In this document: positions 16,771-24,121 of the stretch, piece after piece
Layout of the letters: each line of letters begins with the position of its first letter
Numbering within the stretch: position 1 is the first letter of the stretch
NCBI GenBank assembly: GCA_016188385.1
Contig: JACPHV010000034.1
Span: forward strand, 1-38,110
DNA length: 38,110 nt
Source of the DNA: Candidatus Uhrbacteria bacterium
Lineage (GTDB): Bacteria > Patescibacteriota > Patescibacteriia > JACQRZ01
Reading direction: 5' to 3'
Notes under the pieces: generated by a model
The model's input: the letters and a program-made list of their open reading frames with translations, nothing else
The model's database searches: none
Told to the model about the DNA's origin: nothing
Position numbers and translations under genes: made by a program

Positions 16771-16822
16771 TTCTTTCGACACGACATACGTATGTTGCAA
16801 AGCAAGTTCTTTTCCTATCCGC
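16767..16822. repeat. Direct repeat R, copy 1, right part
   Basis: TATATTCTTTCGACACGACA and on to TATCCGC matches 19258-19313 with about two differences. Contains the 12-bp palindrome ACATACGTATGT, conserved in both copies. Confidence 0.85.
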
Positions 16823-16886
16823 TGACCCCATTTCATGACCCCATTTCCCGCTGATTTCTGCACTGTCGTTTATCATAAAGGCTCTT

Positions 16887-17258
16887 CTACAAAACATGCA
16901 GGGCAATATCGGGTATCCTCCTAAAATCTCTCTCGTTCCGTGTCACCAGCGTTGTGTGAGTAACGAGCGCGGTGGCCGCGATGATGCTGTCGGGCACCTT
17001 TACGTGATACTGCCGACGAAGAGATCCGGCAATCCGAGCAACGCGAGAATCAAGCGGGATAATAGTAACCGTATTAAGGAGCTGATTGATTGCCTCAAAC
17101 TCCGGAAAGTTCAGTGATGAAAAACCAAAAAGCTCCACCTCGGTAATGGTGGAAACATAGAGTGGCGATGCGCTTCTGGTGGCAACATCAAAAAAGGATA
17201 CGGCCGCTTGATCGTCTTTCAAATAATAGATGATCGCGTTGGTATCAAGCGTGTACAT
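16887..17258 (-). CDS. vapC: PIN-domain ribonuclease toxin (VapC-type)
   Basis: 123 aa, a full-length single PIN domain. The acidic metal-binding residues are visible: D5 in LDTN near the start, E in ITEVELFG (~41), D in VPDSIIAATAL (~90) and D in TRNERDF (~110). PIN toxins of the VapC group are Mg-dependent endoribonucleases that cleave tRNA or rRNA and are held inactive by the partner antitoxin. It follows the antitoxin by 9 nt in one operon. Family call firm; RNA target unknown. Confidence 0.9.
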   Translation of the reverse strand: MYTLDTNAIIYYLKDDQAAVSFFDVATRSASPLYVSTITEVELFGFSSLNFPEFEAINQLLNTVTIIPLDSRVARIAGSLRRQYHVKVPDSIIAATALVTHTTLVTRNERDFRRIPDIALHVL

Positions 17259-17267
17259 AGGATTGCG

Positions 17268-17432
17268 CTACGCGCGCTCCCATTCCTTTCTCATTTTTTT
17301 TAACTCCCTGATTGGGTCAGGTGTCCGGCGCTTCCAGAGACCCCTGGCGCGCTCCCAGATATGTCGGCGCTCCCTCTGATCAAGGAGCGGATAGAGTTCT
17401 TCCTTTTGGATTGTTACTATTTTTGCATTCAT
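17268..17432 (-). CDS. Antitoxin partner of the PIN toxin
   Basis: 54 aa from M7 of the listed ORF (MNAKIVTIQKEELYPLL...). The earlier ATG at 17450 lies upstream of the predicted transcription start, so the later start is chosen. The N-terminal ~20 residues could form the strand and helix of a DNA-binding half, and the Arg/Trp/Lys-rich tail (WERARGLWKRR...MRKEWERA) resembles toxin-wrapping tails. No clear AbrB or RHH signature can be asserted. The role is inferred mainly from position and size before a VapC-type gene. Confidence 0.7.
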   Translation of the reverse strand: MNAKIVTIQKEELYPLLDQRERRHIWERARGLWKRRTPDPIRELKKMRKEWERA

Positions 17433-17440
17433 ATATCGGT

Positions 17441-17469
17441 ACCATAGCATAGTGATATGCCTTTGTCAA
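17441..17469 (-). promoter_or_regulatory. Toxin-antitoxin promoter with internal operator
   Basis: Minus strand TTGACA (17469-17464), 17-bp spacer, TATGGT (17446-17441). The spacer holds the inverted repeat GCATA-TCAC-TATGC (17447-17460), a likely autorepressor site. The predicted start is at or next to the ATG at 17432, implying a leaderless mRNA. Confidence 0.65.
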
Positions 17470-17575
17470 AATCAAAAAAATTCTGCCTGATAGCGCTCGG
17501 CGCAATAGCAAAAATGGAAATGGGAAACGGGATGGAAAAACCGGGGGCAGCCACCGTTTCTGCGCTCGTTTCTGA

Positions 17576-18526
17576 TTAAGCGGCTCCGCGTAACCGATCA
17601 ATGCGGTCGTGTATCGGCGGATGAGTCGCAAGCATACGCGCGAACCATGAAACACGCGCGTGTTGTCTGCCGGCTTCCACGGAAGGATCGTCGATAAACA
17701 AATGCGCAGCCGCTTTCATTTGATCCGCTGATTCCACGCGAGGATCCGCGGAAATTTTTTGGAGCGCGCTTGCCAACGAAAGCGGATCGCGCGTGTAATA
17801 AGAGCCGGTCGCATCGGCAAGATATTCGCGATTGCGCGAAAGCGACAATTTCATGAGCGTGAGAAGCGGATAGCCGATCAAAAGCACAAAAAGCCCGGCA
17901 AAGGCAATACCGCCACCTTTGTTGTCGCGACCGCTCGCAAGATATCCGCTGCGCAGCATGATCTCGCCAAGCATGGCAATCATGCCAACCACAGTCACAA
18001 TAATGAGCTGCAACCGAATGTCATAGTTTGCAATATGCGCCATCTCGTGCGCGGCGACCGCCTCGAGCTCTTGTGTGGACAGCTTCGCCACGATGCCGGT
18101 GGTAAAACAAATCACACTATGATGAGGATCCCTTCCTGTCGCGAACGCATTCAAGCTCTCGTCATTGATGATATAGATCTTCGGAACGGGAAGGCCGCAC
18201 GTGATCGCGAGGTTTTCCACTGTGTTGTACAGATCGAAGTGTGTTGTTCGCTCTACGGCGCGAGCGCCCACGAACTTAAGAATCATCGTATCGCCAAACC
18301 GATAGGAGATGATCGTCCATAAGAGAATGATGATCGTCGCGAACGCGGAGATAAAAGGAAATACGGAAAGTGTATTGCTCCACGCGATTCGGAAAGGAAC
18401 TTCGCCGACTTGGATAATGATAATAAAAAGCGCGATAAAAATAATCGCGAGCACGACAGCCAAAAAAACAATAACCGTCAGCAGAGTCCGACGGTTATTG
18501 CGGCTGATTTCGTCATATATATTCAT
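17576..18526 (-). CDS. htpX: Membrane zinc protease HtpX (M48 family)
   Basis: 316 aa, normal length. Two N-terminal membrane segments (~14-40 and ~52-75) precede the active site HEMAH (H160, E161, H164); the third zinc ligand is E234 in NREYLADAT. Two more hydrophobic segments (~172-190, ~205-225) lie between. HtpX degrades damaged inner-membrane proteins with its catalytic face in the cytoplasm. It lies 55 nt after lemA on the same strand, a common pairing in bacteria, so they probably form an operon. Confidence 0.95.
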   Translation of the reverse strand: MNIYDEISRNNRRTLLTVIVFLAVVLAIIFIALFIIIIQVGEVPFRIAWSNTLSVFPFISAFATIIILLWTIISYRFGDTMILKFVGARAVERTTHFDLYNTVENLAITCGLPVPKIYIINDESLNAFATGRDPHHSVICFTTGIVAKLSTQELEAVAAHEMAHIANYDIRLQLIIVTVVGMIAMLGEIMLRSGYLASGRDNKGGGIAFAGLFVLLIGYPLLTLMKLSLSRNREYLADATGSYYTRDPLSLASALQKISADPRVESADQMKAAAHLFIDDPSVEAGRQHARVSWFARMLATHPPIHDRIDRLRGAA

Positions 18527-18581
18527 ACCTGGAAATACTCTGGGCCCTTATCGATGACGCTACGAAACGTATCGCCGCGAG

Positions 18582-19160
18582 TTAAAATTTCACGTTCGGC
18601 GCCTGTTTCGCGGCCGCTTCTTCCGTCGCTTCAAGCTCAAAGAAATCACGCGCTGCCGCATGTGCGAGCTCGGCAAAAAGATTGCCCGGAAACTGCTGTA
18701 CCGCGGTGTTCAGCTGACGTACTGTAGAGTTGTAGAACCGACGCGATGCCGCGATTTTGTTTTCTGTATCGGAGAGCTCCGCGCTCAACTGTTGGAAGTT
18801 CGCGCTCGCCTTCAAATCCGGATACGCTTCCGCAAGCGCGTTGATATTCAGCCCTTGCAACGCGCTTGTGAGCCGTTGCTCCATTGCCGCAACGCTTGCG
18901 GGATTCAACGCTCCTTCTGTCCGCTTCGCCGCATCGCGCGCCTCTATCACTTTGGTAAGAGTCTCTTTTTCGTGTGTCGCGTATCCTTTCACCGTTTCAA
19001 CCAAGTTACCGATCAGATCATGCCTGCGTTTCAGCTGTACCATAATATCGCTCCACCCTTCGTCCGCTTTCACTCGAAGCCCGACCAATTTGTTGTAGTA
19101 ATAGATTATGATGATCGCCAACAGGACGATACCCCCAACCAAAGCAATGATCCATTCCAT
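18582..19160 (-). CDS. lemA: LemA family protein
   Basis: 192 aa, usual LemA length. A single N-terminal membrane helix (residues 2-22) with a short external or periplasmic start is followed by the diagnostic NKLVGLRVKADEGWSDIMVQL and the helical NLVETVKGYATHE segment. LemA proteins are membrane-anchored helical bundles of uncertain biochemical role, often beside HtpX. The promoter TTGACA/TATCAT lies at 19187-19216. Confidence 0.95.
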   Translation of the reverse strand: MEWIIALVGGIVLLAIIIIYYYNKLVGLRVKADEGWSDIMVQLKRRHDLIGNLVETVKGYATHEKETLTKVIEARDAAKRTEGALNPASVAAMEQRLTSALQGLNINALAEAYPDLKASANFQQLSAELSDTENKIAASRRFYNSTVRQLNTAVQQFPGNLFAELAHAAARDFFELEATEEAAAKQAPNVKF

Positions 19161-19186
19161 AAGGCAATTTATTATGAATATATGTA

Positions 19187-19216
19187 ATGATAGTATCCGA
19201 TCACCCTCTCTGTCAA
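19187..19216 (-). promoter_or_regulatory. lemA-htpX promoter
   Basis: Minus strand TTGACA (19216-19211), 18-bp spacer, TATCAT (19192-19187), about 27 nt upstream of the lemA ATG. Confidence 0.55.
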
Positions 19217-19228
19217 CATGCGAATCCT

Positions 19229-19313
19229 ATGACAATACACATCCAAAAATGACCTCGTATATTCTTTCGACACGACATACGTATGTTTCAAAGAAAGTTC
19301 TTTTCCTATCCGC
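19229..19313. repeat. Direct repeat R, copy 2 (uninterrupted)
   Basis: 85-bp sequence matching the two parts of copy 1 at 16554-16581 and 16767-16822, without the foldback insert. Contains the palindrome ACATACGTATGT. The two copies bracket the vapBC-htpX-lemA block. Copy 2 lies just upstream of the lemA promoter, copy 1 just upstream of the secretion cluster promoter. Confidence 0.85.
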
Positions 19314-19348
19314 GCGGCTAGGGCGCAATCGCGCGTATGTGCTTTTTT

Positions 19349-19410
19349 TATAACCAGACCTGACACAGGTTTCGGGCATCTGTTGGTGTTCAAATCCCCT
19401 TAAGGGTCCA
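19349..19410 (+). ncRNA. Weak tRNA-like remnant (RNA3)
   Basis: After TATAAC at 19349-19354 the plus strand reads CAGACCTG... to ...TTCAAATCCCCTTAAGGGTCCA. A T-loop-like TTCAAAT, a terminal GACC/GGTC pairing and the GGGTCCA end recall RNA1 and RNA2, but the T-stem is poorly paired and no terminator follows. It overlaps the last codons of rsmA. Possibly a decayed relative. Confidence 0.25.
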
Positions 19411-20221
19411 GTGCCTCATGAATAAGGCACTTCCATGCTTCAACCGACAGCTCTTGCGCGCGGCTTTCAGGCCGGATGCCGCATCCGTCAAATGCCGTTC
19501 GTATATATTCACGAGGGATATCCAATCCTTTCGATAGATTGCTCGCGAGCAGCTTGCGAGGCGAACAGTAGCCCGCTTTGACCCAAGCGGTATAACGCTT
19601 TGCGTGTTCGCTCTTCGGGTTGCGCCCACGATCAAGCTCAATGCGCACTACCGCGCTGTCCACTTTCGGCTTGGGGTAAAAACACGAACGCGATACCTTG
19701 AAAAGCAATCTCGGCTTCGCGTAGTATTGCGTCATCGCGGCAAGGAGATTCATGCGCGGCGGCTCCGCGCACATCCGCTTGGCGACTTCCAGCTGTACCA
19801 TCAGAATCATATCGGAGGGCCGCGGCTCTTCTTCGAGAAATTTGCGGATCAACAGCGAGGTGATGTTGTACGGGATATTGGCTATGACGCGGTAGGAAAA
19901 ATCAGCGCCAAACAGAGTATTTGGGATAGCTCGAATATCTTGCTGGATAATTTCCATATTCTCATGATTCTCTTGCAGATCACACAGCGCGGGGATAAGC
20001 TCCTTATCGATCTCTATCGCGTATACTTTCCCTGCCGTTTTGACCAGCTGCTCCGTTAACACCCCCGATCCGCTTCCTATTTCCACTACAGTTTCCAACG
20101 GTTGCGGATCGGCGCGCGTGATAATCTTGAGCGCGATATTTTTGTCAATTAAAAAATTCTGCCCGCGCCGCCGCTTCGGGATAATGCCGAAACGCTTGAG
20201 TGCTTGAAGCGGAGTGGGCAT
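19400..20221 (-). CDS. rsmA: 16S rRNA dimethyladenosine transferase RsmA/KsgA
   Basis: 273 aa, full length. The start RFGIIPKRRRGQNFLID is the family's N-terminal signature, followed by the SAM-binding EIGSGSGVLT (~48-57), the acidic EIDKEL and the catalytic NIPYNIT (NxPY motif, ~115). It dimethylates two adjacent adenines in helix 45 of 16S rRNA during small-subunit assembly, using SAM. The C-terminal helical rRNA-binding domain is present. It starts 10 nt after the MFS gene stop, so the two share a transcript. Confidence 0.97.
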   Translation of the reverse strand: MPTPLQALKRFGIIPKRRRGQNFLIDKNIALKIITRADPQPLETVVEIGSGSGVLTEQLVKTAGKVYAIEIDKELIPALCDLQENHENMEIIQQDIRAIPNTLFGADFSYRVIANIPYNITSLLIRKFLEEEPRPSDMILMVQLEVAKRMCAEPPRMNLLAAMTQYYAKPRLLFKVSRSCFYPKPKVDSAVVRIELDRGRNPKSEHAKRYTAWVKAGYCSPRKLLASNLSKGLDIPREYIRTAFDGCGIRPESRAQELSVEAWKCLIHEALDP

Positions 20222-20231
20222 GCGGAACTCA

Positions 20232-21479
20232 CTATTTCCTTACCAAACTCATGTTCGAAATCGGCGGCTCGTATTCGCGTCTGTCAGAACCGTCAATCGC
20301 GAAATACAACAGACTGTATAATCCGCCAAGCAGGAACGCGGCCCACCATACTTCGCCGAAAAAATAGAAAAGCGTGAATACCAGCATCAGAGCGGAAATC
20401 TTACCGACGACCAAAGCCATTTCAAAATACAAAATAATGCGCACTACGGAAGACGCGTTTTTCGCTTCGGCGTACAGACGGCTGAAAAAGGGCAACGCGA
20501 ACACATACTTCGACACTCGGGAAAATAAGTCTACCATAATCACGCTTGGCGCGCCGCGCACCAACAAACGAAACACCCACGCAAGCGCGACGAATACGAC
20601 GCCGACATGGTACACGCCTGCCTGCTTGCCGCCGTCAGAAAGGCGTCCGACATACAATATGACGAGCGATGTGATCAACGTCGATGTCGCGACCGCAAGC
20701 CCGGTCTGAAGATAATCTTGAATCGTCACATAAATAAACACGGGCCAGACAAGCAGTACGATCAATTCCTCGCCGAATCCCAAGTAGCCGATCGTCTCAC
20801 GAAGATTTTTTTTAGCGACTATGTCCTTGTATGGCTGCATATACGGAAATACTCCCTTTGAAAAACGTTCCCGCGTGATGAGCAGCGGGATATTGGAAAG
20901 CAGTATCACTACGCTCATGCCGGCAAACAGCGCGGTAAAACCAAACACGCTGACCACGATGCCGCCAACCAGCGGACCGAGGACATACGCGACAGAATCC
21001 AAGATCGCGATAATGCCGATCTCTTTCGCTCTCTCGTCCGCTTGGCTGAAATACGCAAAATCCGCGTGATACCCCGGCCAAAACATTGTTTTTTGAAACG
21101 CGGAAGCAAGGATCGCGAGCGCGATAAATAAAGGATGGGAACCGATATTGAGCAAGAAAATCAGGTACAGTATCAGAAACGCGGACCCATACATGATGCC
21201 ATGTTCGAATCCTTTGCGCATGACGACTTTGCCGCCCAGCGGCATCAGAAAAAAGTATACGGCGTATACGCCGAGATAAAACAGTGCCATCCACCAAACC
21301 GGGTAGCCGTTGGAATACAAATAGATGGGTTCGAAAAGAACACCCGCGGCGAGCGCGAAATTCAATATCGTCGTGGCGACATAGAGTTTTTTGAGCTCAC
21401 GCGGCGCGTGCGTGGGCAGAAATTTTTTCTCTTGCCGGATGGTGAATGCCGCGATTTTTTTGAAGTCGATATGGAACAT
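20232..21479 (-). CDS. MFS-type transporter
   Basis: 415 aa with ~11-12 hydrophobic segments and basic cytoplasmic loops (e.g. GGKVVMRKGFEHG between early helices, like the MFS loop 2-3 motif). There is a long N-terminal cytoplasmic lead (~32 residues). Substrate cannot be told from the sequence. A good ribosome site AAGGAA precedes the ATG. It is divergent from the phosphomannomutase gene with 54 bp between starts and is co-transcribed with rsmA. Confidence 0.8.
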   Translation of the reverse strand: MFHIDFKKIAAFTIRQEKKFLPTHAPRELKKLYVATTILNFALAAGVLFEPIYLYSNGYPVWWMALFYLGVYAVYFFLMPLGGKVVMRKGFEHGIMYGSAFLILYLIFLLNIGSHPLFIALAILASAFQKTMFWPGYHADFAYFSQADERAKEIGIIAILDSVAYVLGPLVGGIVVSVFGFTALFAGMSVVILLSNIPLLITRERFSKGVFPYMQPYKDIVAKKNLRETIGYLGFGEELIVLLVWPVFIYVTIQDYLQTGLAVATSTLITSLVILYVGRLSDGGKQAGVYHVGVVFVALAWVFRLLVRGAPSVIMVDLFSRVSKYVFALPFFSRLYAEAKNASSVVRIILYFEMALVVGKISALMLVFTLFYFFGEVWWAAFLLGGLYSLLYFAIDGSDRREYEPPISNMSLVRK

Positions 21480-21533
21480 GGGGATTCCTTTTTTATCGTT
21501 TCGTGATATGCTGCTGATAAGAATACAGTATCT

Positions 21534-22904
21534 ATGTCACTTTTCAAAGCATACGACATCCGGGGTGTGGTCCCCGACGAATTAGACGGCGATGCGATAG
21601 AGGGCATTGCGACGGCGTTCGCGTACTATCTCAACGAACAATCGCTGCCGCAAGACCGGCCGCTCACGGTGATCGTCGGGAGAGACAATCGCGCTACGTC
21701 CGAGGAATATGCAATCCGCGCGATCAGAGGGTTCACGGAAAGCGGGATTGATGTCATTGATATCGGCCTCGCGTCCACGCCGTATTTCTACTACGCTGCC
21801 TCCTCGCAGAACACAGATGGCGGCATGATGATCACCGCGTCGCATAATCCGCCGCACTATAATGGGTGCAAGCTCGTGGGCGCGCGAGCCCGTCCGATCG
21901 GAGTCGATTCCGGTTTGCCGCGGATCGAACACCTCTATACCGAGAGACATAAACTTGCCGCGACACGCCGCGGTGTTGTCACAAAAGCGGAGCTGCTCGA
22001 ACGATATATTACAGAAAACATCGCTCTGGGGCGTATGGCGGATACGCCGCTTACACCGCTTACGGTCGTCGTAGACACCGGGAACGGCGTTTCGGCTTTG
22101 ATGTGCGAAGCATTGTTTCATCGAGTGCCGGTGAGATTGATTAAGCTCTTTTTTGAGCTTGACGGCACATTTCCCAACCACATGCCAAATCCATTGGAGG
22201 AAAAAAATACCGCCGCGCTGCGGCAGAGGGTCGTGCAAGAACACGCTGATGTCGGCATTGCCATGGATGCGGATGGCGACCGCAGTATATTCATCGATGA
22301 AAAAGGCGAAACGATCTCTTCTGACCTGATTACCGCGCTTATGGCCTCGGATATTCTCACTCATCATCCGAACGAAACGGTGCTCTACGATGTGCGATCA
22401 AGCTGGACTGTGTCGGAGACGATCCGCGCTCATGGCGGACGGCCTCTTGCGACGCGGGTCGGCCACGCGTTCATCAAAAATGACATGAGGCGGGAACACG
22501 CGATTTTTGCCGGAGAATTGTCAGGACACTTTTATTACCGGCTTTCGGACGACACCTATTATGAAGCTCCTCTCGCGGTCATCATTTCACTCTTGCGTAT
22601 CATTTCCCATGCAAAACAGCCGTTATCCAAAATCATCTCTCGTCTGCGCAGATATTTCGCAACGGGAGAAATCAACTTTACCGTCGTCGCGGACAAAACG
22701 GCAAAGATGGCGGAAATAGAGGACGCTTTTCGAAATGCCGACCGTATTGACAAACTCGATGGAATCACGATTGAATATCCGGATTGGTGGTGCAATGTGC
22801 GTCCATCCAATACGGAAGATCTTCTCCGTCTTAACCTGGAAGCAAAAACCGAACAATTACGCGACAATCAATTGCGCGCGATTAAAAAAATTATCGAACA
22901 ATGA
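21534..22904 (+). CDS. manB: Phosphomannomutase/phosphoglucomutase
   Basis: 456 aa, all four domains of the alpha-D-phosphohexomutase family: the N-terminal KAYDIRG, catalytic phosphoserine loop TASHNP (S103), metal loop DADGDR (D245, D247, D249), sugar-binding GELSGHFYY and C-terminal phosphate-binding RPSNTEDLLRLNLEA. It interconverts mannose-6-P/mannose-1-P (or glucose phosphates), feeding nucleotide-sugar synthesis for surface glycans. Whether it prefers mannose or glucose cannot be decided here, so the symbol is tentative. Confidence 0.93.
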   Translation: MSLFKAYDIRGVVPDELDGDAIEGIATAFAYYLNEQSLPQDRPLTVIVGRDNRATSEEYAIRAIRGFTESGIDVIDIGLASTPYFYYAASSQNTDGGMMITASHNPPHYNGCKLVGARARPIGVDSGLPRIEHLYTERHKLAATRRGVVTKAELLERYITENIALGRMADTPLTPLTVVVDTGNGVSALMCEALFHRVPVRLIKLFFELDGTFPNHMPNPLEEKNTAALRQRVVQEHADVGIAMDADGDRSIFIDEKGETISSDLITALMASDILTHHPNETVLYDVRSSWTVSETIRAHGGRPLATRVGHAFIKNDMRREHAIFAGELSGHFYYRLSDDTYYEAPLAVIISLLRIISHAKQPLSKIISRLRRYFATGEINFTVVADKTAKMAEIEDAFRNADRIDKLDGITIEYPDWWCNVRPSNTEDLLRLNLEAKTEQLRDNQLRAIKKIIEQ

Positions 22905-22975
22905 TAAAACAAAAAGAAAATTCTGAATAACCTCGTGATTGACACTCTAGGATAATAGTACAAGGATGCAAGTAT

Positions 22976-23815
22976 ATGTCAGTAGGTATTTTTGATTCCG
23001 GCCTTGGCGGCCTGACCGTGCTCAAACAAATCGTCAAGCTCCTCCCGCAGTATGCGTATGTATACTTCGGTGATAACGCGCACGCGCCGTACGGCGATCG
23101 TTCAGAAGATCGCATCTATGAATTCACGAAGAGCGGCGTTGAGTTTCTCTTTCGGCAAGGATGCGTGCTTGTCATACTCGCGTGCAACACCGCTACTGCC
23201 GTCGCGTTGAGGCGCTTACAGCAAGAATGGCTTCCGGCGGCGTATCCCGACCGGCGCATTCTCGGTATTATATTACCTGTCGTCGAGACTGTCGTCACGA
23301 TGAAAGTGAAACGCCCGAAACGTATTGGCGTGATCGGTTCGCGGGCGACGATTCAATCAAATGTATATTTCAAAGAAATCGGAAAACGCGACTCCTCGCT
23401 TCTGCCCGCGCTCTTCCAAAAGAGCTGTCCGTTGCTCGTACCCTTTATCGAGGAAGGAATGCATAAATCCATCCCTGCCGCCATGATCCTAAAGCACTAT
23501 CTGCGTCCTTTGAAGCAAAAACAAATATCCGTCTTGATCCTTGGCTGCACGCATTACCCAATGATGAAAAAAAAGATCCAAAGCGTAATCGGAAAAAGCG
23601 TCGCTGTCATTGATCCGGGCATCATTGTCGCCCGCTCGCTGAAACAGTATCTGGCGCGCCATCCGGAGATTGACTCGCGGCTCGAACGGTATCAGCACGC
23701 AGACGAATACAGCGCGAACGTAAGTTTTTTTACCACTGATATCGCGGAAAAAATCAAAGCGAGCATTGCGAGATTTTGGGGGCGCAAAACAGACGTGAGA
23801 AGAGTTTCTCTCTAA
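22976..23815 (+). CDS. murI: Glutamate racemase
   Basis: 279 aa. The start GIFDSGLGGLTV (D7) and both catalytic cysteines are present: C70 in LACNTAT and C191 in LGCTHYP. It converts L-glutamate to D-glutamate for peptidoglycan peptides, without cofactor. AAGGA 9 nt before the ATG is a fair ribosome site. It lies 71 bp after manB on the same strand, both serving envelope synthesis. No terminator is seen between them. Confidence 0.97.
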   Translation: MSVGIFDSGLGGLTVLKQIVKLLPQYAYVYFGDNAHAPYGDRSEDRIYEFTKSGVEFLFRQGCVLVILACNTATAVALRRLQQEWLPAAYPDRRILGIILPVVETVVTMKVKRPKRIGVIGSRATIQSNVYFKEIGKRDSSLLPALFQKSCPLLVPFIEEGMHKSIPAAMILKHYLRPLKQKQISVLILGCTHYPMMKKKIQSVIGKSVAVIDPGIIVARSLKQYLARHPEIDSRLERYQHADEYSANVSFFTTDIAEKIKASIARFWGRKTDVRRVSL

Positions 23816-23850
23816 GCGCATCGCTCAAAAAACACGATGAACCGTCTTTA

Positions 23851-24054
23851 CTAGCTCATGGCGAAAAGCTCTTTTATTTTATGAACTTCTCGCTCGAGGA
23901 CTTGTATGCGCTGCTTATGTTCTGAAAGGATGAGATGCTCAATGCGATCAAGCGGTTCTTCGATTTTGTCAAACCGTTTGTCGACTCCGTCAAAACCATA
24001 CTTCACCATTCCGGCAAGATCATCAAGCGTGATCTCTTTTTTCTTTTTTTGCAT
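23851..24054 (-). CDS. Small coiled-coil protein
   Basis: 67 aa from the ATG at 24054 (MQKKKKEITLDDLAGMVKYGF...); the ORF track start at 24081 is a TTG. The pattern ITLDDLAxMVxxGFDGVDKRFD followed by heptad-like repeats to the end predicts one basic leader and one long coiled coil. Small proteins of this kind are common in CPR and other bacteria and have no assigned function. An extended -10 box TGGTATACT lies at 24096-24104 on the minus strand. Confidence 0.65.
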   Translation of the reverse strand: MQKKKKEITLDDLAGMVKYGFDGVDKRFDKIEEPLDRIEHLILSEHKQRIQVLEREVHKIKELFAMS

Positions 24055-24095
24055 AGGGTAAACCGCATTACGAATAATCAATTTTTATTAGATGC

Positions 24096-24104
24096 AGTAT
24101 ACCA
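24096..24104 (-). promoter_or_regulatory. Extended -10 box upstream of the small coiled-coil gene
   Basis: TGGTATACT on the minus strand, about 41 nt before the ATG at 24054. It sits just past the end of the RNase J gene. Confidence 0.45.
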
Positions 24105-24121
24105 CCTATGTGCATCGAGCA

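Noticed and set aside
17450-17450. Upstream ATG at 17450 as the antitoxin start.
   Set aside because: It lies upstream of the predicted transcription start, next to the -10 box; the ATG at 17432 fits the promoter.
16551-19313. Repeat R as part of a CRISPR array.
   Set aside because: Only two copies, 2.6 kb apart, with genes rather than spacers between them and no cas genes.
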